From Bacillota bacterium (GTDB taxonomy: Bacteria > Bacillota > Clostridia > Christensenellales > Aristaeellaceae), in NCBI GenBank assembly GCA_023395615.1, contig JAEWYP010000007.1, forward strand, positions 45,812 through 109,811: 64,000 nt of DNA, in the 5' to 3' direction. This document shows, in pieces, positions 15,851 through 24,342 of this stretch (its first letter is position 1; every line of letters begins with the position of its first letter). The position numbers were made by a program, and so were the translations under genes. The notes beneath the pieces were generated by a model. The model ran no database searches and had not been told where the DNA came from. It saw only the letters and a program-made list of their open reading frames with translations.

Positions 15851-17287
15851 TTACGCGTGCACCCGATAATCTTTCTTCATCCCGTGCGCGCCGAATATAC
15901 GCCATTCCCCTACGCCCAACCGGCCAAGCACCCCATCCCGCTCACGAGCGCACAGTTCCGGGTCCGTATCGACAGACGTCATCAGGATCGGCGCGTACCG
16001 GTTGTAAGCCGTCTGCTCGGGCGTCATATCCTTTAAATTCACATAAATATCCCCAGTAAAGATGATTCTATGCCCGTAATCAATCAGCACCAGTTCGCCC
16101 GGGAGATGCCCGCCCTGCCCCTCCAGCAGTTCGAAATTCAGATCGCCAAACCGGTAGCTGCCCGCCGGAGCGAGCGGTTCGGTCAACGGAATCGTATCCC
16201 CCGCGATCACCCGTATTCGATCCGGGTCCATGGGCCGGTACTCGGTCAGTGTCTTACAGATGCGGATATACGGGCGGTGGAGCGGGTTGCGCTCGCGGTA
16301 TCCGTCTTCCCCGGCGGCTTCCAGGCGAATACACTCGGCGCTTTTTGCGCTCATCTCCACCTGATCAAACATTGGTAGCAGCCCGCAGTGATCCAAATCT
16401 GCGTGGGTAATCAGCACACGTTTCGGTTTATGGTCATAGTCCGGGATCAGCTTGCGAAACAACGCCAGCATTTCTTTCCGGTAGCAGGCGTACCCCGTAT
16501 CAATCATCAGTACGTCGTCTCCGTTTTGCAGGATCGCCGTGTTGCTGCCGCAGGGCGGCTCGATCAGGGTGAGCTGCGTTCGCTCGGTCAAATGGTGCAT
16601 CGTCACCCGGGGCACAAACGCGCCGCCCCGGTGCAGCATCAGCAGATCGGCAAAACGGCTGATGCTGTCAAACGTGCGGTAAGGGGAAAGACCCTGCTCA
16701 TCCAGCACCTGCATTGCCAGATTGACGTTAATCAGCAGTTCCTGCCGGGCTTCGTCCGTCATCCCCATGCGCCGGGTGAGGCCCGCCGCGTAGGAACGGT
16801 AGAAAATGCTGTTGTCAAAGTTCTTTTCCGCATGATTATAATCAATCACGCGCACAGGGCACAGCTTTTCCGCCTGCGACAGAAACTCGTCGATTCTTTT
16901 CTGGTTTTCCACAAACAATCCCATTTTGAAAAGCTGATAATCCGTTCCGTTTTCCTGCGAGCTCATATAAGAGATGTTAAAGTTGAACGAACGGATCAGC
17001 TCCAGCACAGCGGTAATTCCGCCCGGCTCATCCTTCAGCTTGAATTCCAGTAAAACAATACTCTGGTCGGCTTCTTCGCTTTGCAGGTAACCGATAGCGC
17101 GCAATCGCTCGTCCGCCCGGGCCAGCTGTTCCGGCGTGCCCTCCGCCTCAACGAACAGGGTATGCGTATCCACCGCTTTATTATAACTTACGCGCGTAAT
17201 ATTCAACCCCAGGCTGCCAAAGCAACGACTTGCCTCCAAAAATGCGCCGACGTGGTCGGGCAGGGTCGTAACATACGTTTTCTTCAT
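15851..17287 (-). CDS. ACT-ACT-metallo-beta-lactamase fusion protein
   Basis: 478 residues from ATG 17285-17287; a TTG four codons upstream is possible. Two ACT-like small-molecule-binding domains (about 1-75 with YVTTLPDHVGAFLEASRCF, and 76-150 with LLEFKLKDEPGGITAVLELI) precede a helical linker. A metallo-beta-lactamase domain from about 235 has the metal motif THADLDHCG, where the canonical second His of HxHxDH is Asp, and later GQGGHLPGE and FTGDIY. ACT domains usually sense amino acids, so this may be an amino-acid-regulated hydrolase. I do not know a characterised example. Its promoter (TTCCCA, 17 bp, TATAAT at about 17321) is divergent from the glycosidase operon. Confidence 0.75.
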   Translation of the reverse strand: MKKTYVTTLPDHVGAFLEASRCFGSLGLNITRVSYNKAVDTHTLFVEAEGTPEQLARADERLRAIGYLQSEEADQSIVLLEFKLKDEPGGITAVLELIRSFNFNISYMSSQENGTDYQLFKMGLFVENQKRIDEFLSQAEKLCPVRVIDYNHAEKNFDNSIFYRSYAAGLTRRMGMTDEARQELLINVNLAMQVLDEQGLSPYRTFDSISRFADLLMLHRGGAFVPRVTMHHLTERTQLTLIEPPCGSNTAILQNGDDVLMIDTGYACYRKEMLALFRKLIPDYDHKPKRVLITHADLDHCGLLPMFDQVEMSAKSAECIRLEAAGEDGYRERNPLHRPYIRICKTLTEYRPMDPDRIRVIAGDTIPLTEPLAPAGSYRFGDLNFELLEGQGGHLPGELVLIDYGHRIIFTGDIYVNLKDMTPEQTAYNRYAPILMTSVDTDPELCARERDGVLGRLGVGEWRIFGAHGMKKDYRVHA

Positions 17288-17415
17288 ACCTGTTTTCAAC
17301 CGCCTTTGAAGAATTCCATTCCATTATACCTTATGCGTATCGGAATGGGAATCGTATTGTTTGTCTCTTTTCTTCGGTGTTGCGGATTCGGGCGAGGAAG
17401 TACAAATAATCCACC

Positions 17416-17444
17416 TTGAAAAAAGGAATCGTTTCAGCTAGTAT
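17416..17444 (+). promoter_or_regulatory. Promoter of glycosidase operon with operator-like spacer
   Basis: TTGAAA (17416-17421), 17-bp spacer, TAGTAT (17439-17444), 95 nt before the GH42 start. The spacer holds GAATCGTTTC (17426-17435), a 10-bp near-palindrome resembling LacI-family operators, placed where a bound repressor would block RNA polymerase. Confidence 0.55.
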
Positions 17445-17538
17445 AGCAGTAGATGCGCCGAAAAACCAAATTCTCAGCGGTTTTGGCGCGATTTACAAAT
17501 CAGGTATGAAAACCATTTCGGGAGGAGCGTAACACTGC

Positions 17539-19590
17539 ATGGCACAATTTTCACCTGTCATGAAGGGCATGCCCGTGCTGCTGCACGGCGGCGACTATAA
17601 CCCGGACCAATGGATCAAGCAGAAGGATACCATCTGGAAAGAAGACATGGCATACGCGAAGGAAGCGGGCGTGAACACCCTGTCCATCGGCATCTTTGCC
17701 TGGTCGATGCTGGAGCCGGAAGAAGGCAGATACGATTTTGGCTGGATGGACGAAGTCATGGATATGCTGGATGAGAACGGCATCAAAGCCATTCTGGCCA
17801 CACCCAGCGGCGCGCGGCCCCCGTGGCTGGCGCAAAAGTATCCCGAGGTGCTGCGCGTTAACAATGTCCGCCAGAAAATGATTTACGGGGGTCGGCATAA
17901 TCATTGCCTGACGTCCCCGATTTATCGTGAAAAAGTAGCGCAGATGAACGAGCAGCTGGCGTTGCGGTATGGCAAACATCCGGCACTGGGAATGTGGCAC
18001 ATTTCCAACGAATACGGCGGGGATTGTCACTGCCCGCTGTGCCAGCACGCTTTTCAGGAATGGCTGAAAGAACGCTACGGTACCATCGATGCGCTCAACG
18101 ATGCGTGGTGGAACGGTTTCTGGTCCCACCGGTTTAATGATTTCAACCAAATCGAAAGCCCCACAACCCCGGACTGGCTGGGCGAAAACGAAAGCCACGG
18201 CCTTAAACTGGCCTGGAATCGCTTTACCAGCTGGCATCACTGTGATTTTTACGCCCATGAAATCGAACCGCTCAAGCGGATTACGCCGGATATCCCCTGC
18301 ACAACCAACATGATGGGCACCTATCCAGTGATCAATTACTTTGAGATGGGCAAGCTGCTGGATCGTTCCAGCTGGGACAACTACCCTGCGTGGACCGGCA
18401 CCGAAAAGGACGCGGATATTTGCGCGGATGCCGCCTTCAAGCACGACCTGATGCGTGGCGTGGGCGGCAATAAGCCCTTCCTGATGATGGAATCCAGCCC
18501 GTCGGCGGTCAACTGGCAGCCCATCAACTCTCTGCGGCGTCCCGGGATCGTTCTTTTGCAGGGTCTGCAGGCGATCGCCCATGGATCGGATACTGTGCAG
18601 TACTTTCAGTTCCGAAAAGGTCGCGGCAATTCGGAAAAATTCCACGGGGCGATAGTCGATCACGCAAACCGCAACGACACGCGCGTTTTCCGCGAGGTGT
18701 GCGCCGTTGGCGAGGCGCTGAAACGCCTGGCACCCGTTTGCGGCAGCGCGCCGGAAAACAAAATCGCCCTGATCTACGACTGGGAAAACCGCTGGGCGCT
18801 GGAAGACGCCCGGTTTGGCACGCAGACGAAGGGCTACGAGCAAACCGTGATTACCCATCACACCGCGCTGATGGCTAACGGTTACGGCGTGGACGTGTTG
18901 GACGAAACCGGGGACCTTTCCGGCTACAAACTGGTGATCGCGCCCATGTGCTATATGCTGCGCGGCGATTTTGCCCAAAAGGTGGACGCTTTTGTCCGGG
19001 CGGGCGGTACCTTTGTAACCACCTATGTGTCCGGCTATGTGAACGAAGAGGACCTTTGCTTTATGGGCGGGTTCCCCGGTCCGCTTCGGGAAGCGTCCGG
19101 TATATGGGCCGAAGAAGTGGATGTGCTGCCGCCGGAACAGGTGAATTCGTTCCGTTATCGCGGCCATGTCTACGAATGCCGGGAGTATTTTGAGCTGGTC
19201 CATGCGAATACAGCGGAAACACTGGCAACTTACCAGAGCGATTTTTACGCCGGAATGCCGGTCGTAACGAAAAACGTCTATGGCAAAGGTCGTTGTTATT
19301 ATCTGGCTACGCGCACCGGGGTGGATTTCCTGACCGCGCTGTATCGTGACGCGGCGGATGAACAGGGCATTGTTCCGGTGCTTGCCAACCTGCCTGCCGG
19401 CGTAAGCGCCACGATGCGCATTGGCGAAGGCGGACGCGAGTATCGCTTCCTGCTGAACCCAACGCCTCAGGAAAAGCTGATTTCTTTGGATCACCTGCAG
19501 CGTGATATGCTAACGGATCGGATGGTCAGCGGTGATACCGTGTTACCGCCGCGCAGCGTGCTGGTACTAACCGACGAGCGGGAGGGATAA
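17539..19590 (+). CDS. GH42 beta-galactosidase
   Basis: 683 residues, typical GH42 length, no signal peptide, so intracellular. The TIM-barrel begins at LLHGGDYNPDQW. Acid/base Glu158 is in WHISNEYGG and the nucleophile Glu318 in LMMESSPS. Four Cys (123, 163, 165, 168) match the zinc site of many GH42 trimers. A trimerisation (beta-galactosidase trimer) domain and a C-terminal beta domain follow. It removes terminal beta-galactosyl units. ATG 17539 has GGAGGAGCG 10 nt upstream. First gene of an operon with GH31 and GH95 enzymes; the trio fits trimming of fucosyl-galactosyl-xylosyl side chains. Confidence 0.9.
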   Translation: MAQFSPVMKGMPVLLHGGDYNPDQWIKQKDTIWKEDMAYAKEAGVNTLSIGIFAWSMLEPEEGRYDFGWMDEVMDMLDENGIKAILATPSGARPPWLAQKYPEVLRVNNVRQKMIYGGRHNHCLTSPIYREKVAQMNEQLALRYGKHPALGMWHISNEYGGDCHCPLCQHAFQEWLKERYGTIDALNDAWWNGFWSHRFNDFNQIESPTTPDWLGENESHGLKLAWNRFTSWHHCDFYAHEIEPLKRITPDIPCTTNMMGTYPVINYFEMGKLLDRSSWDNYPAWTGTEKDADICADAAFKHDLMRGVGGNKPFLMMESSPSAVNWQPINSLRRPGIVLLQGLQAIAHGSDTVQYFQFRKGRGNSEKFHGAIVDHANRNDTRVFREVCAVGEALKRLAPVCGSAPENKIALIYDWENRWALEDARFGTQTKGYEQTVITHHTALMANGYGVDVLDETGDLSGYKLVIAPMCYMLRGDFAQKVDAFVRAGGTFVTTYVSGYVNEEDLCFMGGFPGPLREASGIWAEEVDVLPPEQVNSFRYRGHVYECREYFELVHANTAETLATYQSDFYAGMPVVTKNVYGKGRCYYLATRTGVDFLTALYRDAADEQGIVPVLANLPAGVSATMRIGEGGREYRFLLNPTPQEKLISLDHLQRDMLTDRMVSGDTVLPPRSVLVLTDEREG

Positions 19591-19593
19591 GCA

Positions 19594-21618
19594 ATGGCCT
19601 GTTATCAGGAGAATTACAAACTGTACCGCCGCATGGGTACGGAGCTGCTCTGCATTGAGCCCTGGGGAGCCAATGCCCTGCGAGTACGCGCCACGCGCAA
19701 CGCCGCCTATACGGGCGAGGATTGGGCGCTGACCGAAGCAGTATCCGCCGGCCACACCCCACAGATAGTGGTTTCAGAAGCCGGTGCGACGATCCGGAAT
19801 GGAAAAATCGATTGCCGAATCAGCGCGGAAGGCTGGCTGACCTTCACTGGAGAAAACGGCCGAACACTGCTGACGGAATACTGGCGGAACCGCAACGATA
19901 TTCACCGGTATTGCATGCCGCTCAACATTGACGGACGCGACTTTGCACCCGTTCCGGGGCAGGCCGCGTACCGGCTGACCGCCCGGTTTGAAAGTGTGCC
20001 GGACGAGCGTATTTACGGTATGGGTCAGTATCAGGACGGGCTGCTGAATAAAAAGGGCGCTGTATTGGAACTGGCACACCGTAATACCCAGGCATCGGTA
20101 CCGTTTTACGTCTCCAGTCTTGGTTACGGTTTTCTGTGGAACAATCCCGCTGTGGGGCGAGCGTCGTTTGGCACCAATGTAACGGAATGGGAGGCCGAAT
20201 CCACGCAGGAACTGGATTACTGGATTTGCGCCGGGGATACCCCCGCGGAGATCCTGTCCGCCTATGCCGATGTTACGGGCCACGCCCCGATGATGCCGGA
20301 ATACGGCATGGGCTACTGGCAATGCCGCCTGCGTTACCGCACGCAGGACGAGCTGCTTTCCGTGGCGCGCCGGCATAAAGCCCTGGGGCTGCCGCTGGAT
20401 GTGATCGTGGCGGATTTTTTCCACTGGACGTTGCAGGGCGATTACCGGTTTGATCCCATCGACTGGCCGGATGTGCCCGCTATGGTGCGGGAACTGGATG
20501 AGATGGGCGTAAAGCTGATGGTCTCCATCTGGCCGACGCTGGACACCCGCGGTGAGCATTATCAGGAAATGGCGGAAAAGGGCTATCTGGTCACGGTGGA
20601 CCGCGGCCTGGCTATCCATATGAACTGGATGGGCGAATGCGTTTTTTTCGACGCCACCAACCCCGGCGCCCGGGAATACCTCTGGCACAAAGCGAAAGAG
20701 AATTATTACCAGCACGGCATCCGCATCTTCTGGCTGGACGAGGCCGAGCCGGAATACGGCAAGTACGACTTTGATCTGCAACGCTACCACAAAGGCCCCG
20801 CCCTGCAGGTGGGCAACGAATACCCCGCTATGTACGCCAAGGCTTTTTACGATGGCATGACCGCCGAAGGACAGACGGATATCCTCAATCTGGTTCGCTG
20901 TGCGTGGGCGGGCAGCCAGCGGTACGGCGCGCTGATATGGAGCGGTGATGTGGACTCGTCTTTCCGTTCCATGCGGGAGCAGCTTGCCGCGGGTCTGTCG
21001 ATGGGCATGGCGGGCATCCCGTGGTGGAACAGCGATCTAGGCGGTTTCATCGGCGGCGCGCCTGCCGACCCCGCATTTCAGGAATTGCTGGCGCGCTGGT
21101 TTGCGTGGGGCGCTTTCACCCCTGTGATGCGCATGCACGGTGACCGCGTGCCCTACGAACCCCCTAAGGAAGAGTATCGCGGCGGGGTACGGCAGTTTGG
21201 CAGCGGCGCGCCTAACGAGGTGTGGAGCTTCGGCGAAAAAATGCAGCCGCTTCTCAGCAAGTATATTCGCATTCGCGAAGCGCTGCGCCCCTATACCCGC
21301 AAAGTAATGGAGGAAGCGCACCAGACCGGCGCGCCCGCCATGCGTCCGCTGTTTTACAGCTATCCCGGCGATCCGGCCGCCTGTGCGGAAGAAACAGCTT
21401 ACCTGTACGGGCCGGACCTGCTTGTTGCCCCCGTGCTGAAAGCCGGAGCAGTCGAACGCGAAGTGTATCTGCCTGCCGGAGAAATCTGGGTGGAACAGGC
21501 GACAGGCCGGGAGTATGCGGGTGGCCAGCATGTTATAGCCTACGCTCCGCTGGATGTGATTCCTGTATTTTCCCGCAAGGGTTCCGGCCTGCAAATTGAG
21601 GGGCTAAAGCATGAGTGA
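19594..21618 (+). CDS. GH31 alpha-xylosidase-like glycosidase
   Basis: 674 residues. N-terminal beta-sandwich about 1-230, then a GH31 barrel with the nucleophile Asp382 in FWLDEAEP and the likely acid Asp452 in WSGDVDSSF, plus GIPWWNSDLGG. The FWLDEAEP form and overall length are closer to YicI-type alpha-xylosidases than to alpha-glucosidases, but specificity is inferred. No signal peptide. It starts 3 nt after the GH42 stop and its end overlaps the GH95 start by 8 nt, so the three are translationally coupled. In context it would remove the alpha-1,6-xylose exposed after galactose removal from xyloglucan oligosaccharides. Confidence 0.85.
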   Translation: MACYQENYKLYRRMGTELLCIEPWGANALRVRATRNAAYTGEDWALTEAVSAGHTPQIVVSEAGATIRNGKIDCRISAEGWLTFTGENGRTLLTEYWRNRNDIHRYCMPLNIDGRDFAPVPGQAAYRLTARFESVPDERIYGMGQYQDGLLNKKGAVLELAHRNTQASVPFYVSSLGYGFLWNNPAVGRASFGTNVTEWEAESTQELDYWICAGDTPAEILSAYADVTGHAPMMPEYGMGYWQCRLRYRTQDELLSVARRHKALGLPLDVIVADFFHWTLQGDYRFDPIDWPDVPAMVRELDEMGVKLMVSIWPTLDTRGEHYQEMAEKGYLVTVDRGLAIHMNWMGECVFFDATNPGAREYLWHKAKENYYQHGIRIFWLDEAEPEYGKYDFDLQRYHKGPALQVGNEYPAMYAKAFYDGMTAEGQTDILNLVRCAWAGSQRYGALIWSGDVDSSFRSMREQLAAGLSMGMAGIPWWNSDLGGFIGGAPADPAFQELLARWFAWGAFTPVMRMHGDRVPYEPPKEEYRGGVRQFGSGAPNEVWSFGEKMQPLLSKYIRIREALRPYTRKVMEEAHQTGAPAMRPLFYSYPGDPAACAEETAYLYGPDLLVAPVLKAGAVEREVYLPAGEIWVEQATGREYAGGQHVIAYAPLDVIPVFSRKGSGLQIEGLKHE

Positions 21619-23776
21619 TCCCTATAAACTATGGTACGGCAAACCCGCGGAATGCTGGGAAGAAACCCTCCCGCTCGGAAACGGCCACCTTGGCGCGATG
21701 GTTTGGGGCGGCATACAGACCGAGCGGATCGGGTTAAACGAAATCACACTCTGGTCCGGTTACGAGCACAGCAAGGATCGCCCCGAAGCGCTTCATGCGC
21801 TGCCCAAGGTACGTGAGCTGGTCTTCTCAGGCGAATACTTCAAGGCGCAACAATTGCTGGAGCAGCGGATGCTGGGCGAGTTTACCGAGAGTTACCTGCC
21901 GCTGGGCAATCTGTACGCGGATTTCACTTCACAGGGCACCGTAACGGAATATAGCCGGGAGCTGTCCCTTTCGGATGCCTGTGTTTGTGTGCGATATACC
22001 CAGAACGGCGTGCATTTTACCCGCACGGCTTTCGCAAGCCACCCCCACCGCGCGTTGATTTTACGCTATGATGCCGACAGGCCGGTGCTGAACGTAACGT
22101 TCCGCTTCGACAGCCTTCTGCGTACCACAGTCTCCACAAGTAACCGCTCACTTGAAATCGAGGGTCGCTGCCCGGAGCATTGCGATCCAAATTACGTCGT
22201 TACACCGGAACCCATTGTGTGGGGCGAACGCGGCCTTCGTTTCAAGGCGGCGCTGACCTTGCTGGATACCGACGGAGCCGTTAGCGCACAGGATGGTGAA
22301 CTGCGCATAACAGACGCGGGCTTCGCGGTACTTGCGTTTACCGCGGTAGAAAATCCAGACCTGACCGAAACCTGGGCTTCGCTCGGATACGACGGATTGC
22401 TTGAGGCGCACCGCAACGATTACCAGGCGCTTTACGGCAGGGTCTCCCTTACCCTTGGCCCGCAGCCGGAATTGCCCACAGATGAGCGCCTGAAGCGGCT
22501 TCAGGCGGGCGGCGAAGATCCCGGTCTGTTCTCGCTGTACTTTCAGTATGGGCGATACCTGATGATCGCCGCCTCCCGGGACGCAGCCCTGCCCATGAAC
22601 CTGCAGGGGCTTTGGAACTGGGAGATGCAGCCGCCGTGGAGCTGCAACTACACCACGAACATCAACCTGCAAATGAATTACTGGCCCGCACTGTCCTGTG
22701 CCTTGCCGGAATGCCTGTCGCCCTATTTCACCTTCGTAAAACGCCTGTGCGAGAACGGAAAGCAGACCGCGCTCCTCCATTTCGGTTGTCGGGGATTCAT
22801 GCTTAACCATAACACCGACCGTTGGGCCAGCACACAGCCCGTGGGGAAAATCGCCGGTCACACCGAAAGCGAAAAAGGCAGTGCCCGTTATTCCTTCTTT
22901 CCGCTCGCCAGCGTGTGGGTCTGTCAGGAGTTATGGCGGTATTATGAGTACACCGACGATTTAGTTTTTCTGGCGGATACGGCTTTCCCCCTGCTGCGTG
23001 ATGCGGCGCTGTTCTGTGTGGACTGGCTGATTGAGCACGACGGTTATCAGGTGGTTTGCCCCTCCGCTTCCCCGGAAAACGCTTTTCTGACCCCAACCGG
23101 AGCGGAAGTTTCTGTCGCCTATGCTTCAACGATGGATATGACGCTTGTGCGCGAGGCCTTCGACCATTTTGAAAAAGCCTGCGCCGCCCTCAACCGCCGT
23201 GATCCTCTGTTGACCGAAATTGCGGTGAAAAAAGCAATGCTGTTCCCCTATCAGGTGGGCCGTTATGGGCAGTTGCAGGAGTGGTGCGAGGATTTCCCGG
23301 AATCAGAACCCGGGCACAGGCATCTCTCCCATCTGTATGGGTTGTTTCCGTCGGAGCTGTTTGACCAGGATGAAACACTCAAAGCCGCCTGCCATAACGC
23401 GATTGACCGCAGGATGCAGCACGGCGGCGGGCATACCGGCTGGAGCTGCGCATGGCTGATCAATCTTTACGCAGTATTGGGAGACGGCGAAGGGGCCTAC
23501 CGGATGCTGCATACTCTGCTTACCCGTTCTACCGCCCCCAACCTGTGGGATCTCTGCCCGCCTTATCAGATTGACGGCAACTTTGGCGGTATCGCAGGAA
23601 TCGCCAATATGCTTGTTCAGGATCGCGGCGGCGAAGTGCGGCTATTGCCCGCTCTGCCCAGGGCCTTCCCCAACGGAAGCGTAAAGGGGCTTCGGCTGAA
23701 AGGGAACCGCGCTGCGGACCTTAGCTGGCACGATGGCCACCTTACGGAACAACGGATTTACTCCTGTAAAGAATGA
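21611..23776 (+). CDS. GH95 alpha-L-fucosidase-like glycosidase
   Basis: 721 residues, the usual GH95 length. N-terminal beta domain (WYGKPAECWEETLPLGNGHLGAMVWGG), then an alpha/alpha barrel with conserved elements TNINLQMNYWPA (paired Asn of the active site), SASPENAF (general acid Glu) and QIDGNFGG (Asp). GH95 inverting enzymes cleave alpha-1,2-L-fucosyl (or alpha-L-galactosyl) ends. No signal peptide; it acts on imported oligosaccharides. ATG 21611 lies inside the end of the GH31 gene. Last gene of the operon, followed by a strong terminator. Confidence 0.9.
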   Translation: MSDPYKLWYGKPAECWEETLPLGNGHLGAMVWGGIQTERIGLNEITLWSGYEHSKDRPEALHALPKVRELVFSGEYFKAQQLLEQRMLGEFTESYLPLGNLYADFTSQGTVTEYSRELSLSDACVCVRYTQNGVHFTRTAFASHPHRALILRYDADRPVLNVTFRFDSLLRTTVSTSNRSLEIEGRCPEHCDPNYVVTPEPIVWGERGLRFKAALTLLDTDGAVSAQDGELRITDAGFAVLAFTAVENPDLTETWASLGYDGLLEAHRNDYQALYGRVSLTLGPQPELPTDERLKRLQAGGEDPGLFSLYFQYGRYLMIAASRDAALPMNLQGLWNWEMQPPWSCNYTTNINLQMNYWPALSCALPECLSPYFTFVKRLCENGKQTALLHFGCRGFMLNHNTDRWASTQPVGKIAGHTESEKGSARYSFFPLASVWVCQELWRYYEYTDDLVFLADTAFPLLRDAALFCVDWLIEHDGYQVVCPSASPENAFLTPTGAEVSVAYASTMDMTLVREAFDHFEKACAALNRRDPLLTEIAVKKAMLFPYQVGRYGQLQEWCEDFPESEPGHRHLSHLYGLFPSELFDQDETLKAACHNAIDRRMQHGGGHTGWSCAWLINLYAVLGDGEGAYRMLHTLLTRSTAPNLWDLCPPYQIDGNFGGIAGIANMLVQDRGGEVRLLPALPRAFPNGSVKGLRLKGNRAADLSWHDGHLTEQRIYSCKE

Positions 23777-23786
23777 TTCCCTTTTT

Positions 23787-23817
23787 CGCCACGCAACGGT
23801 TTTGCGTGGCGTTTTTT
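23787..23817 (+). terminator. Intrinsic terminator after GH95
   Basis: Perfect 10-bp stem CGCCACGCAA / TTGCGTGGCG with a 5-nt loop, followed by six T residues. Confidence 0.95.
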
Positions 23818-24054
23818 CATTTCTGCCTGATTTCTCCTGATTTAATTTCAAACACCCTTTCAAGCAGGGGGTTACGTTTCAGGTTTTTATGTTGTTTCCC
23901 GTCTGCTTGCCCGAATGCAGTCGGCTTTGTTTGCTGTTCTCCAGAAAAATATCAGGGAATAAAAATATAACAAAACCGTTTTCGAATTCCGCAACGTTTC
24001 GCCATTTTTCTTTTGTTTTATAGCAATTTTATGAGGTTTCTGTGTGAATTGATC

Positions 24055-24084
24055 TTGACATTCAAAAACCTTTTCGTGTATGAT
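24055..24084 (+). promoter_or_regulatory. Promoter of first sugar ABC operon
   Basis: Consensus TTGACA (24055-24060), 18-bp spacer, TATGAT (24079-24084), inside the AT-rich spacer. It implies a 5' leader of about 250 nt. Confidence 0.65.
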
Positions 24085-24310
24085 AATGCTAGATTTTCTA
24101 TGTGCTGGCGCTTTTCTCTCCTTTTTTCCGTTTATGGGACTCCGTACCGTTTGATTGGCCCTTTTGTTTACTGGATACTGCATTTCATCATCCCTGTCGC
24201 CTTGCGTTTAAGGTACGTTTCACCCTCTTCAGAATATTTTTGTTACATTGTTCTACTGCTGAAGCATCATTAACGTTCACACAATGAATGTAGTTTATAA
24301 CAACGAGTAA

Positions 24311-24324
24311 GCGAAAACGTTTGA
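24311..24324 (+). promoter_or_regulatory. LacI/cre-like operator candidate
   Basis: GCGAAAACGTTTGA contains the palindromic core AAACGTTT (24315-24322), identical to the core of the operator before the second ABC operon. It lies in the leader, about 9 nt before the ribosome binding site. Confidence 0.4.
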
Positions 24325-24342
24325 ATTGTTGGGAGGATTTAT

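Larger units (their letters stand above)
23818..24342. other. AT-rich 525-nt intergenic region
   Basis: No credible gene on either strand. It is clearly richer in A/T than the flanking genes. It holds a sigma-A promoter candidate (24055-24084), a leader of about 250 nt, an AAACGTTT operator-like core (24315-24322) and the GGGAGG site for the permease gene. The long leader shows no riboswitch I can recognise. Confidence 0.6.

Noticed and set aside
17551..19494. 647-codon open frame on the minus strand
   Set aside because: Lies wholly opposite the well-supported GH42 gene; a codon-bias shadow with no recognisable domain.
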